This document shows positions 1 to 9,018 of a DNA stretch of 64,000 nt, piece by piece (positions within the stretch are counted from its first letter, which is position 1; the number at the start of each line of letters is the position of its first letter). The stretch is from positions 3,335,178-3,399,177 of the forward strand of contig NZ_CP036263.1 of assembly GCF_007741515.1 (NCBI RefSeq). The letters are read 5' to 3'. The notes below the pieces were generated by a model. The model was not told where the DNA came from. It made no database searches and worked only from the letters and a program-made list of their open reading frames with translations. The position numbers and the translations under genes are program-made. This stretch comes from Adhaeretor mobilis (GTDB lineage: Bacteria > Planctomycetota > Planctomycetia > Pirellulales > Lacipirellulaceae).

Positions 1-2
1 GG

Positions 3-698
3 CTCAACAAAGCCAACCGTAAAGCCGACTTTCGCAAAGGAGAACGACTGGGCAAAGACGATCATATCGTTCGCTGGAAAAAGCCTCCTTCCATTCGAGC
101 GGTGGATCGGGCGACCTATCAGTCGCTTCCTGACTTCATCACCGTGCGAGAGACGCGCATTCACGTTCTAACACGAGGCTTTAGGACGAAGAGCATTATC
201 GTCGTCACAACTTTACTTGACCCCGAGCAAACCACCAAAGAAGATCTGGCATTCATTTATCGCCAGAGATGGAATAATGAACTCGATCTGAGGTCTATCA
301 AATCGACGATGCAAATGCACGACTTGCGTTGCAGAACTCCGGAACTTGTTCGTAAAGAGATCTGGACGCATGTGCTGGCCTACAATCTCATCCGGACAGT
401 CATGGCTCAAGCGGCAAGTGAGCACGACATTCAGCCGAGAACAATCAGCTTCAAAGGAGCCATGCAGACTCTGGAGGCGTTTCAACCGGTCATTGAATTT
501 ATGGTTGGACGCAATGCAGAATTGCGCCAGGAACTCTACGAGCAGCTACTGAAGTGCATTGCCAGCCATCGTGTCGCGAATCGACCCGACCGATTCGAAC
601 CCCGAAAAAGAAAACGACGATTCAAGCTCTACGACTTCCTCGACAAACCAAGGAACGAGGCCAAACTCGATATGCTCAAAGGAGTTAAAGAAAAGTAA
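3..698 (+). CDS. IS4-family transposase, copy 1 (5' end outside window)
   Basis: C-terminal 231 residues of an IS4-type DDE transposase; the reading frame is open from position 3, so the start lies outside the window. It aligns without gaps to the second copy (offset 1604 bases), with scattered substitutions only. The IS4 signature Y-(2)-R-(3)-E-(6)-K is present in YRQRWNNELDLRSIK and carries the catalytic Glu. The protein cuts and joins IS ends. The end of the gene runs into a perfect palindrome at 685-741, so the 3' flank differs from that of the other two copies. Whether this copy is complete cannot be judged here. Confidence 0.9.
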   Translation, partial: LNKANRKADFRKGERLGKDDHIVRWKKPPSIRAVDRATYQSLPDFITVRETRIHVLTRGFRTKSIIVVTTLLDPEQTTKEDLAFIYRQRWNNELDLRSIKSTMQMHDLRCRTPELVRKEIWTHVLAYNLIRTVMAQAASEHDIQPRTISFKGAMQTLEAFQPVIEFMVGRNAELRQELYEQLLKCIASHRVANRPDRFEPRKRKRRFKLYDFLDKPRNEAKLDMLKGVKEK

Positions 699-741
699 GT
701 GCCATTCGAGTTTCACTCGAATGGCACTTACTTTTCTTTAA
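685..741. repeat. 27-bp perfect inverted repeat at the IS4 copy 1 3' end
   Basis: Arms 685-711 and 715-741 are perfect reverse complements around a 3-base spacer. The left arm is the last transposase codons plus the IS right end; the right arm is the same end in opposite orientation, and similarity continues with one mismatch to about 748 before it is lost. It looks like the scar of a second IS4 end abutting tail-to-tail. As RNA it would form a very strong hairpin and could stop transcription from either side. Copies 2 and 3 carry only one arm. Confidence 0.85.
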
Positions 742-804
742 GTCCTTTCACCCCAACTCCTAAGCATCGCTATCGCAGCAGTGCTTTCTTTAGTCCTTGC
801 TGAA

Positions 805-2320
805 CTGACGTCGTCAAAAAAAGCCTCGCTTGCTCAGATGGTTTTGTCAAAGAACCCATCACCAGCAAGGAGGCCTTACGATGTGTCTTTCTAATCCAGT
901 ACGCATTCGTCGACAAGTCCGATTTCTGCAGCGACAGTTTCTGCAAGAAGGCGGTTTACCTTTCACGAATATTTTGTCGATGGAGCACATTTCACAGGCA
1001 CTGACAGACGCGGAAGTGACCTGGAAAGACCGCGTCTACCCGCCGCTGGTTACCCTCTGGGTCTTCCTGAGCCAAGTGCTCAGCCAAGACCATTCGTGCC
1101 GAGGGGCCGTTGCTCGACTCATCGCTCATCGACTTGCTCACGGAGAGAGCGAATGCTCGGCTCTTACCGGCAGCTACTGCCGAGCCCGAAGGCGTTTGCC
1201 TGAAAGGTTCTTCTCAGCGGTGGCTTGCCAGGTTGGCCGCGTATTAGATTCTCAGGTGGATCCGAAGTGGCTTTGGAAGGGACGCCGCGTTTATATGTTC
1301 GATGGGACGACGGTCACCATGGCAGATACGCCAGCGAACCAACAGGCCTATCCGCAAATTCCGACGCAGCGGCCAGGGTTAGGATCTCCGATCGCCCGGG
1401 TCGGAGCGATCCTTTCTCTTTCTTGTGGGTCGATTGTTGGTCTGGGGGTATGCCGTTACGCCGGCAAGGGACAGGGCGAGGTCAGTTTACTCCGCAAACT
1501 CTGGGATATCCTGTCGCCCGGAGACATTCTGCTAGGTGATCGGCTGATGGCCAATTGGGCCAACATCGCGATGCTCCAACAACGTGGTCTCGATCTCGTT
1601 AGCCGGCTCAACAAAGCCAACCGTAAAGCCGACTTTCGCAAAGGAAAACGACTGGGCAAAGACGATCATATCGTTCGCTGGAAAAAGCCTTCTTCCATTC
1701 GAGCGGTGGATCGGGCGACCTATCAGTCGCTTCCTGACTTCATCACCGTGCGAGAGACGCGCATTCACGTTCTAACACGAGGCTTTAGGACGAAGAGTAT
1801 TATCGTCGTCACAACTTTACTTGACCCCGAGCAAACCACCAAAGCAGATCTGGCTTTTATCTACCGGCAGAGGTGGAATAATGAGCTCGATCTAAGGTCC
1901 ATCAAATCGACGATGCAAATGCACGACTTGCGTTGCAAAACTCCGGAACTCGTTCGTAAAGAGATCTGGACGCATGTGCTGGCCTACAATCTCATCCGGA
2001 CAGTCATGGCTCAAGCGGCAAGTGAGCACGACATTCAGCCACGCACGATCAGTTTCAAAGGAGCCATGCAGACTCTGGAGGCGTTTCAACCGGTCATTGA
2101 ATTCATGGTTGGACGCAATGCAGAATTGCGCCAGGAACTCTACGACCAGCTACTGAAGTGCATTGCCAGCCATCGAGTTGCTGATCGACCCGACCGATTC
2201 GAACCCCGAAAAAGAAAACGGCGATTCAAGCTCTACGACTTCCTCGACAAACCAAGGAACGAGGCCAAACTCGATATGCTCAAAGGAGTTAAAGAAAAGT
2301 AAGTGCCATTCGAGTTTCAC
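805..2320 (+). mobile_element. IS4-family insertion sequence, copy 2 (complete coding region)
   Basis: The right boundary is set by the last bases shared with copy 3 (GTGCCATTCGAGTTTCAC, ending at 2320). The left boundary is approximate: similarity to copy 3 upstream of the gene starts near the A-run at about 817 (TCAAAAAA), and outside this the flanks differ. I could not identify clear terminal inverted repeats or a target-site duplication by eye, so both ends carry an error of some tens of bases. Confidence 0.6.
881..2302 (+). CDS. IS4-family transposase, copy 2
   Basis: 473-residue DDE transposase. The start ATG at 881 is chosen because AAGGAGG sits at 867-873 and the same signal precedes copy 3; an in-frame upstream start at 830 has no such site. 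The likely catalytic acidic residues are the Asp in MFDGTTVTM, the Asp in LLGDRLM and the Glu in the Y-(2)-R-(3)-E-(6)-K signature. Length fits an intact member of the family. It is nearly identical to copy 1 over the shared part. Against copy 3 the last third is almost identical while the first two thirds are clearly diverged. Confidence 0.93.
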   Translation: MCLSNPVRIRRQVRFLQRQFLQEGGLPFTNILSMEHISQALTDAEVTWKDRVYPPLVTLWVFLSQVLSQDHSCRGAVARLIAHRLAHGESECSALTGSYCRARRRLPERFFSAVACQVGRVLDSQVDPKWLWKGRRVYMFDGTTVTMADTPANQQAYPQIPTQRPGLGSPIARVGAILSLSCGSIVGLGVCRYAGKGQGEVSLLRKLWDILSPGDILLGDRLMANWANIAMLQQRGLDLVSRLNKANRKADFRKGKRLGKDDHIVRWKKPSSIRAVDRATYQSLPDFITVRETRIHVLTRGFRTKSIIVVTTLLDPEQTTKADLAFIYRQRWNNELDLRSIKSTMQMHDLRCKTPELVRKEIWTHVLAYNLIRTVMAQAASEHDIQPRTISFKGAMQTLEAFQPVIEFMVGRNAELRQELYDQLLKCIASHRVADRPDRFEPRKRKRRFKLYDFLDKPRNEAKLDMLKGVKEK

Positions 2321-2367
2321 TCCGACGCTAGTTATTGTGTCGAATTTTGGCAGAGCCAAAGACGGAA

Positions 2368-3120
2368 TCAGAAATCGGCTGAGCGTCGTCTGTGGCTCAA
2401 TAATGCGGTGCTTAATGCGATAGAAAGCAACACGTGTGATGCCGGTTCGGGCACGTTTACATTGTTGAGTTCGAACCACATTCCACCACCGGAGCCAACT
2501 TGCCAAGGTCCTGACTCAACACTATCGAACGTGCTAGCGAGATTGGCATCATATGAATAATTACCTCGTGCCCATCCCCAGAAGTGTTCATCCCCCGCAT
2601 CATTTGAGATGGACAGCCAATATACTGCAGATGTACTAAGTGCAATTCCCTCCCCTAGGTCCAACCAGTATTCAATGGGATTGTAAATGCCATTGAGCAA
2701 CGGACCACTTCTCGGAGTTCGTACAACAACTTCTGGGGATGAAAAATCGCCATTCACAACTGGGACACCAGGACCTCCTCCAGCATCCTCGAAGAATATG
2801 ACCCTAAAGTCATCATTGGGCAGGGAGTCTAGAGGTGGCGTGAGTGGTGGCGGCATTGTTAAGCCGTATCCACCAACAAACCGCAACGAACGAACCACGT
2901 TTTGACTTGACCCAGTAAGCACGAAGTTGTCCGCCACTATTTGGCTAGTTCCGGAGCTAAAAGACCTCCGTGGCTCGTCAGGATTTGTCTGACTGTAGAC
3001 TGTGGCAGCTTGGGAAATGTTCTGAGAAGTTAAGTCAAAACACAGTGCGACGAAAAATGGCGAGACGACTACGATTGTTAGGAGCGACGCTATCGAGCCA
3101 GATGCGGGGTGCTTATTCAT
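2368..3120 (-). CDS. PEP-CTERM sorting-domain protein
   Basis: About 250-residue secreted protein. The start at 3120 (MNKHPASGS) is preceded by an AGAAGGAA-type ribosome site; upstream in-frame Met codons would spoil the signal peptide. Residues about 8-32 form a hydrophobic export signal. The C-terminus has the PEP-CTERM pattern: VPEPASHVLL, a hydrophobic stretch, then the basic cluster HRRR. In characterised systems such tails are recognised by an exosortase-type enzyme that processes the protein at the envelope. The middle has no domain I recognise. The 3' end lies about 50 bases from the right end of IS4 copy 2. No exosortase gene is in the window. Confidence 0.8.
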   Translation of the reverse strand: MNKHPASGSIASLLTIVVVSPFFVALCFDLTSQNISQAATVYSQTNPDEPRRSFSSGTSQIVADNFVLTGSSQNVVRSLRFVGGYGLTMPPPLTPPLDSLPNDDFRVIFFEDAGGGPGVPVVNGDFSSPEVVVRTPRSGPLLNGIYNPIEYWLDLGEGIALSTSAVYWLSISNDAGDEHFWGWARGNYSYDANLASTFDSVESGPWQVGSGGGMWFELNNVNVPEPASHVLLSIALSTALLSHRRRSADF

Positions 3121-3358
3121 GCATTTTCCTTCTCTACGAAGGCAATTGCCGACTTCCATCATCCCTGGTAGCTAGTGTAACAGATTCGCCTGTTAATTCA
3201 CAGACAATTAGGGGTGCCAGGACACGGCCAGAAACAGAGCTGCCAAACTAGCGTTGATATCTATGAAAGAGTCTTGAAGGCTTGAAAAGAAGAAGCGGTT
3301 CTCCTATCGCTTAGGGATGCTGTTCAACACTTCCCTTTACCACAGGAGAACCACGACG

Positions 3359-3787
3359 ATGTTATACCTTGGAATCGACCAGCACGCACGCCAACTTACG
3401 ATTTCACTCCGCAATGAAGAGGGCGATGTAGTGCTCGCTCGACAGGTTTCGACGCAGCCGGAGAAGATCAACGAATTCCTTGAACGGCTCACCCGCGAGC
3501 GACTGGGTGCCGACGAATCGTTCGTCGCTACTTTGGAAGTGTGCGGCTTCAACGACTGGTTGATCAAGATGCTCCACGACTATCGCTGCCACAAGGTGAT
3601 TCTGATCCAACCGGAAGAACGAAAAAAGCTGAAGACGGACCGGCGAGACGCCGCAGCTCTGAGCGAAATGCTCTGGGTCAACCGCGATCGCCTGCTGGCA
3701 GGCAAGCCGGTCCGTGGCCTTCGGCAGGTCGATATCTCCTCCACAAGCGATCAAGAAAACCGACGAGCCAGAATTGGGTCCAGGTAA
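3359..3787 (+). pseudogene. IS110-family transposase, N-terminal fragment
   Basis: 142-residue remnant of an IS110 (DEDD, Piv-type) transposase, a family usually near 340-400 residues. ATG at 3359 follows ACAGGAGAA at 3342-3350. Visible family features are GIDQHARQ (first catalytic Asp), the acidic LEVCG segment (Glu) and KTDRRDAAALSEML (Asp-rich motif). The family resemblance fades near residue 130 and the frame stops at 3787; the C-terminal Ser-containing domain is absent and I find no continuation downstream. The upstream region 3245-3358 could hold remains of the IS110 noncoding end. Not expected to be active. Confidence 0.8.
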
Positions 3788-3973
3788 AATCAAATGGGAA
3801 ATCGCGTGAAGAAATCTTTTTCACCAAAACTTGCTTGAAGCTCAATGTTTCGGCTAACATACTTATACTAGCGGAGTTTCGTTCCAGCCGCAGCCACTTG
3901 CTGCCGCTTCTTCCCGGTTGGAAGAATTGATGTTGTTTCCACTTGTTTGGCAGCTTTGTGAGAGAAATGGCTG

Positions 3974-4717
3974 ATGAGACTTCGAGCATTGTTATTGTGC
4001 CTTGTGTTGAGCTTCGCACTGGTAAGTCCGTCACGTGCCTCTCTCCTTGATGATCAGATTCTTGGGCACGTTGGTGCATATGGTGGCATTACCAATATTT
4101 TCGACCCTCCGGTTGCGGTGGTGGGTGGCGGCGTCGAATTCTCAAACTTCCTGAATTCCGGTGGGGGGCCAGCGTCTCTTTGGGAGGCAGACTTTACCGC
4201 AGGGACACTGACGGTCCGATTGACGAATGTTAAGCAAACTCCATCCTCGGTTCAGAATTTAATCTGGGATTTCAGAGACTTGGACTATCTGAATGCCCCC
4301 CAGCAGATTGTCGGCATGTCGACGCTGGTCGATACATTCCCCGGTGGGAGCGTGGCGTCATTCGACAACGCTGCTCCGTCTTCTCCAGGTAAGAACCATA
4401 TTCGGATCTTACAAACAAACATTAATGGAACTCTCATCACACCAGGCGAGTTCTATGAAGCAACCTTCTCCATTCAAACCACTGGCGTGTTCGATACAGA
4501 ACCAGGTGATTTCGATGAGGATGGGGACGTCGATGGAGCTGACTTCCTCGAATGGCAACGCAATCCGAGCGTTGGCAACCTCTTTGGGTGGCAAAATAAT
4601 TATGGCATGACAGCCCCCCTCTCCGCCGCCTCGACGGCCGTGCCTGAGCCCTCAACGCTGTTGCTGGCGATGCTCATGGGCACCCTATTGTTGAGCAGGC
4701 AATCGATAGCCCTCTAA
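3974..4717 (+). CDS. PEP-CTERM protein with dockerin-like calcium motif
   Basis: 247-residue secreted protein. Residues 1-22 are a signal peptide ending at SRA-S. The body (about 23-175) has no assigned fold. Near residue 178 is DFDEDGDVDGADFLEWQR, the D-x-D-x-D-G loop with following helix that planctomycete secreted proteins often carry before the C-terminal sorting tail. The tail is VPEPSTLLLAMLMG plus a hydrophobic run, but it ends SRQSIAL, with one Arg instead of the usual basic cluster, so it may be weakened or altered at its end. IS4 copy 3 begins about 55 bases downstream. Confidence 0.85.
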   Translation: MRLRALLLCLVLSFALVSPSRASLLDDQILGHVGAYGGITNIFDPPVAVVGGGVEFSNFLNSGGGPASLWEADFTAGTLTVRLTNVKQTPSSVQNLIWDFRDLDYLNAPQQIVGMSTLVDTFPGGSVASFDNAAPSSPGKNHIRILQTNINGTLITPGEFYEATFSIQTTGVFDTEPGDFDEDGDVDGADFLEWQRNPSVGNLFGWQNNYGMTAPLSAASTAVPEPSTLLLAMLMGTLLLSRQSIAL

Positions 4718-4774
4718 GTACCGAGGATTTATCGACCGCCGCTAGAAACAGGACCGAATCTACGACGCGTCAGC

Positions 4775-6285
4775 GTGAAACTCGAATGGCACTTACTTTT
4801 CTTTAACTCCTTTGAGCATATCGAGTTTGGCCTCGTTCCTTGGTTTGTCGAGGAAGTCGTAGAGCTTGAATCGCCGTTTTCTTTTTCGTGGTTCGAATCG
4901 GTCGGGTCGATTCGCAACTCGATGGCTGGCAATGCACTTCAGTAGCTGGTTATAGAGTTCCTGGCGGAATTCTGAATTGCGTTCACCGCTGAATTCGACG
5001 ACTGGTTGAAATGCCTCCAGAGTCTGCATGGCTCCTTTGAAGCTGATTGTTCTCGGCTGAATGTCGTGCTCACTTGCCGCTTGAGCCATGACTGTCCGGA
5101 TGAGATTGTAGGCCAACACGTGCGTCCAGATTTCCTTGCGGACGAGTTCCGGAGTTTTGCAACGCAAGTCGTGCATTTGCATCGTCGATTTGATGGACCT
5201 TAGATCGAGTTCCACATTCCAGCGTGCTCGATAAAGCTCCCCAATATCCTCTTTGGTAAACTTCTCGACATCCAGTAGCGTTGTCACAACCACGATTGCT
5301 TGACTGCGAAAGCCGGCTTGCTTGATATGAATACGACATTCACGGACCGTGAGAAACTCGGGTAGCAGTTTCTGAGCTTGCCAACTGAGCGAGCGTATCT
5401 GCGGTCTGGGCCACTGAACAAGGTGATCTTCCTTACCCAGTCGCTTTCCTTTTCGGAAGTCGGCCTTCCGCATCGCCTGCAGCCCAGAGACCGAATCGAC
5501 GCCTCGCTGCTTGAGCGTGCATAGCTCTCGCCACGTGCAATAGAGGCGATCGGTCAGCACCACGTCGCCAGGGCGAAAGAAGTGCCAGAGCGTGCGAAAC
5601 ACGCTCAACTCGCCTTGCCCCTTACCTGCATAACGACAAATCCCCAGGTCAATAATCGCGCCACAGGAAAGCGAAAAGATGGCGGCGACGCGTGCCAGCG
5701 GAAAGCCGAGACCCGGTTTCTGCAAATCATGTTGGGGGTAAGCATTCTGATTCTCAGGCGTATCGGGCATCGTTACCGTGGAGCCATCGAACAAATACAC
5801 ACGACGGTTTTTCCAAAGCCAGTCCGATTGAACACTCTTATCAAGGGCTTGTCCTGTCTCTTGTGCGACATCGGAGAAAAACTCCTCCGGCAAACGTTTT
5901 CTCGCTTGGCAGTACGCGCCAGTTTCTGGCGAGCATTCACTTTGGCCTTGGGATAGGCGATGCGTAAGTAAGCGCGCGACGGCTGCCCGACAGGAATGAT
6001 CGGCACTCAAAACTTGGCTCAAAAAAACCCACAGCGTTACTAGTGGTGGGTAGATGCTATCGTTCCAAACGACCTTGGACGCTGTCAGTGCTTGCGAAAC
6101 AATCTGTTCCGAGAGGACGTTCGTAAAAGGCAAGTCGCCGTCTTGAAGAAACTGGCGTCGCAGAAAACTGACCTGTTGTCGAAAACGATCTTGGTTAAAA
6201 TTGCCCATCAGAAGGCCTCCTTGCTAGCGATGGTTGTGTTAGACAACACCATCTGTGCAAGTGAGGCCTTTTTTGCCTAGAGCCA
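4775..6285 (-). mobile_element. IS4-family insertion sequence, copy 3 (mosaic)
   Basis: The boundary at 4775 is the same end sequence as in copy 2, read on the other strand. The boundary near 6285 is approximate, set where similarity to the upstream region of copy 2 is lost. The element is inverted relative to copies 1 and 2. Nucleotide identity to copy 2 is near-complete from the 3' end up to about 5215 and drops abruptly beyond, so the element is a mosaic. Confidence 0.6.
4793..6208 (-). CDS. IS4-family transposase, copy 3
   Basis: 471-residue IS4-type DDE transposase. The start at 6208 has an AAGGAGG ribosome site, as in copy 2. Catalytic positions are present: LFDGSTVTM (Asp), VLTDRLY (Asp) and the IS4 signature in YRARWNVELDLRSIK (Glu). 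From LDLRSIKSTMQMHDLRC onward it is practically identical to copies 1 and 2; before that, substitutions are frequent (for example LQAMRKADFRKGKRLGKEDH against LNKANRKADFRKGKRLGKDD). The length is intact and it could be functional. It separates the PEP-CTERM genes from the DUF421 gene. Confidence 0.93.
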   Translation of the reverse strand: MGNFNQDRFRQQVSFLRRQFLQDGDLPFTNVLSEQIVSQALTASKVVWNDSIYPPLVTLWVFLSQVLSADHSCRAAVARLLTHRLSQGQSECSPETGAYCQARKRLPEEFFSDVAQETGQALDKSVQSDWLWKNRRVYLFDGSTVTMPDTPENQNAYPQHDLQKPGLGFPLARVAAIFSLSCGAIIDLGICRYAGKGQGELSVFRTLWHFFRPGDVVLTDRLYCTWRELCTLKQRGVDSVSGLQAMRKADFRKGKRLGKEDHLVQWPRPQIRSLSWQAQKLLPEFLTVRECRIHIKQAGFRSQAIVVVTTLLDVEKFTKEDIGELYRARWNVELDLRSIKSTMQMHDLRCKTPELVRKEIWTHVLAYNLIRTVMAQAASEHDIQPRTISFKGAMQTLEAFQPVVEFSGERNSEFRQELYNQLLKCIASHRVANRPDRFEPRKRKRRFKLYDFLDKPRNEAKLDMLKGVKEK

Positions 6286-6296
6286 TTACTCGTTTT

Positions 6297-6833
6297 TTAG
6301 GTATCGTCCCCCTTAACGTCCCGCAGGAAGTCGGGCTCTAGGCTCACTTCTGCATCGGTGGAATGAAGAACAGAAATGTCTCCCGTTATTTCGAAGACCA
6401 CCGCCAGAACTTGATCGTAGTTCAGTGCGTTGGCTTCCCGCAGCTTGCCGAAGAGATCGTCTCTGCTAACGTTCGCTCGTGCGAGATGTTTGTCCAGAAT
6501 TGTCGACCCACGCATCAGATGCAGTGGCTTATTATCGACAAGCCGGGATACTGTTGGTGAGCATCGCCTGGCCCACGCGACGATCCATTGCCCGGAGAAC
6601 AACAAAGCGATGCATAAGATGCCTGCCATTAATGATTGTTTCCCGGTCGCAATTGTCGATGCAAATAGGGAGCCCACCGCCACGGTCATTGCGAAGTCGG
6701 CAGCCGACATTTTCGAGAAGCTCCGCAGGCCGCACACCCGCGTAAAGGCCAGGATTGCACCGCAGGTCGCCGCGACCGCTAGAACGATTCGCAGTCCTTC
6801 GGGAGCGGTAAGGGCTAGCAGCAGTGTATTCAT
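6297..6833 (-). CDS. DUF421 (YetF/YcaP-type) membrane protein
   Basis: 178 residues. Three hydrophobic segments (about 12-30, 42-62, 67-87) are followed by a cytoplasmic domain with the DUF421 pattern: KPLHLMRGSTILDKHLARANVSRDDL, an Arg-poor loop, then LREANALNYDQVLAVVFEITGDISVL. The family has no firm biochemical role; members are linked to sporulation or stress in Bacillus. GGAGAT lies about 9 bases before the ATG. IS4 copy 3 begins just beyond its 3' end and a decayed SDR gene lies upstream. I am confident of the family, not of its function. Confidence 0.8.
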   Translation of the reverse strand: MNTLLLALTAPEGLRIVLAVAATCGAILAFTRVCGLRSFSKMSAADFAMTVAVGSLFASTIATGKQSLMAGILCIALLFSGQWIVAWARRCSPTVSRLVDNKPLHLMRGSTILDKHLARANVSRDDLFGKLREANALNYDQVLAVVFEITGDISVLHSTDAEVSLEPDFLRDVKGDDT

Positions 6834-6895
6834 CAGTTATCTCCAGCGCATGTTCTCGATCAGACGGAGGTCTGCCCTCCGGTCGCTCCGAAGAC

Positions 6896-7260
6896 CTACC
6901 CTGTGACATAACTCGCCGAGGGGGACGCGAGCCAGACATAGGGCGGAGCCAACTCCGGGGGTTGCGGTGCACGACCGAGCAGAGTGTTAGAACTACACTC
7001 CCGTTCGTTCTCTTTCTCAACCGATCTGGAAATCAGGGGCATCCAGGCCGGTCCCGGCGCCACAGCGTTGACGCGCACCCCGCGGTTGATCGCCAGCTTC
7101 GCCAGGCCCCACGTAACCTGACAGGCGGCGTTGTTGACGAGGATATCGATTATTCCGAAGCGGCGCACGGCATCGCCGATCAGCTTCTCGCAGGCCGATT
7201 CGAGTAGGCTAATCCAGCTGTGCTTGCGGTAGGAGTCCTCCAAGCAGTCTCGAACTTTTT
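6896..7260 (-). pseudogene. Short-chain dehydrogenase/reductase, internally deleted
   Basis: Remnant of an SDR oxidoreductase. The recognisable pieces, in order, are RFGIIDILVNNAACQ (NNAG motif), LAKLAINRGVRVNAVAPGP (the R-V-N-x-V-x-P-G segment) and GRAPQPPELAPPYVWLAS plus SASYVTG (C-terminal end). The Rossmann glycine motif is missing, and about 60 residues between the NNAG motif and LAK are deleted, removing the catalytic Tyr-x3-Lys. The frame extends upstream to 7441 but that part has no resemblance to the family. It cannot encode an active enzyme. Confidence 0.75.
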
Positions 7261-7506
7261 TGCGCCGCTGTTCAGCTGACGTCTCTACCTCGGTGAAGTC
7301 CTGAGGTCCGCCGGCCTGAGTCGTGTAGTGACGGTCTCCGGACTGAAATGCAACCTGCCCATCATCGTGCGTTGCGATCGCAGTGATTGTCTCGAACCAG
7401 TACGGACAGCGTCGCTCGTCGGCAAACTCGCTTGCAAGCATTGCCGCCAGCGTTCCGTGAGCTGGCTGGAGAATTACATTTCATCCCTCATCGCATGGTT
7501 TGACGA

Positions 7507-9018
7507 TCATAGCGCACTCTCGCTTCCTGACTCGTCAATCTCATCGAGATGAGGCACTTCGGGGGATGCGGGATCGTAGACCAGATTCTTTGCCAGCGAG
7601 AACTGGTGCGAGCGGCTCTCAAGGAAATGCATGAAGTAACCAGCGGTGTTCGGTAACACAATCAAGTCGCCGACGCCTATTCCCTTGGGGAATTCCAGTC
7701 TTCGCTTAATAATCAGGTCCGATTCGGTGCAGTAGGCCCCAAACAGATAGCCGGTCTCTTCGCCAGGCGGAGAAAACGGTAGATCCGTGTCTCTACGTTC
7801 GACCAGCAACGGATCGATGCAGAAGTCGACGCTCGATGTGCGGCACTGCGTGCCATTCATGGCCAGCTGCACCGCAATGTCATCGCCCCCCAGTGGCTTG
7901 ACGCCTTCGACACGAGCAACGGTAAGCCCCGCGTCATCCAGCAGACTGCGTCCCGGCTGGCACTGCATTTTAAGGCCGCGCGACGACACTTGCCGAGCGA
8001 TGCATGTGCCATCGATCTCGGTATCAAGAATTGCGGCGAACCAATCCTCTCGCGTGAGCTGCTGGTAGAACGGGTAGACACGCGGCTCACCCATTACTTC
8101 CTCGCCGTGGACGAAGCGGCCCAAAGGATCGTTACGAAAAGTGATCTCCCCGCGTTTCCCCGTGAGCGCTCGTTCATGCTCAAGCCAGAAGCTTACCCAG
8201 TCGGCCTCGTTGGCGAGATAGCAGACAGGAAGTCCGCCGCCGATGTCGAGGAATGAGACAGATTCGCCGGCTCGTCGCAACACATCGACAAGCGGGAGCA
8301 ACTGCTGGATAGCCGACACGCGTTGCGAAGCACAATAACCATCCAAATGGAAATGCAGCCCGGCGATGCTTCGCCAGCTCGACGGATGCTCTCGCAGGAA
8401 ACTCAGCAACTCATCGAACTGATCGATGTCAAAGCCGAACCGCGAATGTAGCTTATCCCCACGGTGGATAAACCCGCTCATGCGCAGCGCCAGCTCAACC
8501 GATGCGTTCTCTTCCCAAAGCAGCGAGTCGACCGCGGTCAGCTCCTGGAAGTTGTCGATGGCGATCGTTACGCCCGCTGCAATGCAGAGCTTAAGCAGAT
8601 TGGCGTCTTTTACCGCGGCCGTGCAAATGATATCGTCCGGACTCACTCCGCGCGCTAGCGACTGCTGAATCTCTTGGCTGCTCGCACAGTCGATTCCCAG
8701 CCGAGCATCGGCGGCAGCATCCACGAATGCGAGGCACTTGTTGGCCTTTCTTGCAAAGAAAGGACGAAACGACAACCCTCGCTCGCTGGCGACTTGCGAA
8801 AGCGCCGCGGCATGGGTAAGGAATGGCTCTGGGTTAACGATGTTCAGCGGCGAACCGTAGTGATCTACCCACTGGTGCAGGCGTTCTTTACACAGAAGGG
8901 GAGGCATCCAATCGGCCAGTCGTCCCGGGAGCGGCACGACGCCACGGCACCCCTCGCGTAACTTATCCGTGTTGAGGCCAGGAGCATTTTCGTTCGATAC
9001 CGCGATCTGTGCTTTCAT
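7507..9018 (-). CDS. Y4yA-like PLP-dependent decarboxylase (Orn/DAP decarboxylase fold)
   Basis: 503-residue fold-type III PLP decarboxylase, distantly like diaminopimelate decarboxylase. Motifs seen: FFARKANK (PLP Lys), HFHLDGY, DIGGGLP (phosphate loop), CQPGRSLLDDAG, GAYCTESDL (catalytic Cys region) and PNTAGYFMHF. The closest family I recall is the rhizobial Y4yA group, found beside SbnA/cysteine-synthase-like genes in siderophore-type clusters. The likely role is to decarboxylate an amino-acid moiety of a pathway intermediate, as SbnH does in staphyloferrin B synthesis. It is the last gene of a three-gene operon; its ATG overlaps the stop of the preceding gene (ATGA), implying translational coupling. 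Substrate unknown. Confidence 0.8.
   Translation of the reverse strand: MKAQIAVSNENAPGLNTDKLREGCRGVVPLPGRLADWMPPLLCKERLHQWVDHYGSPLNIVNPEPFLTHAAALSQVASERGLSFRPFFARKANKCLAFVDAAADARLGIDCASSQEIQQSLARGVSPDDIICTAAVKDANLLKLCIAAGVTIAIDNFQELTAVDSLLWEENASVELALRMSGFIHRGDKLHSRFGFDIDQFDELLSFLREHPSSWRSIAGLHFHLDGYCASQRVSAIQQLLPLVDVLRRAGESVSFLDIGGGLPVCYLANEADWVSFWLEHERALTGKRGEITFRNDPLGRFVHGEEVMGEPRVYPFYQQLTREDWFAAILDTEIDGTCIARQVSSRGLKMQCQPGRSLLDDAGLTVARVEGVKPLGGDDIAVQLAMNGTQCRTSSVDFCIDPLLVERRDTDLPFSPPGEETGYLFGAYCTESDLIIKRRLEFPKGIGVGDLIVLPNTAGYFMHFLESRSHQFSLAKNLVYDPASPEVPHLDEIDESGSESAL

Noticed and set aside
6896..7441. Intact SDR enzyme
   Set aside because: The frame is open but the glycine motif and the catalytic Tyr-x3-Lys segment are missing, so it is called a relic.
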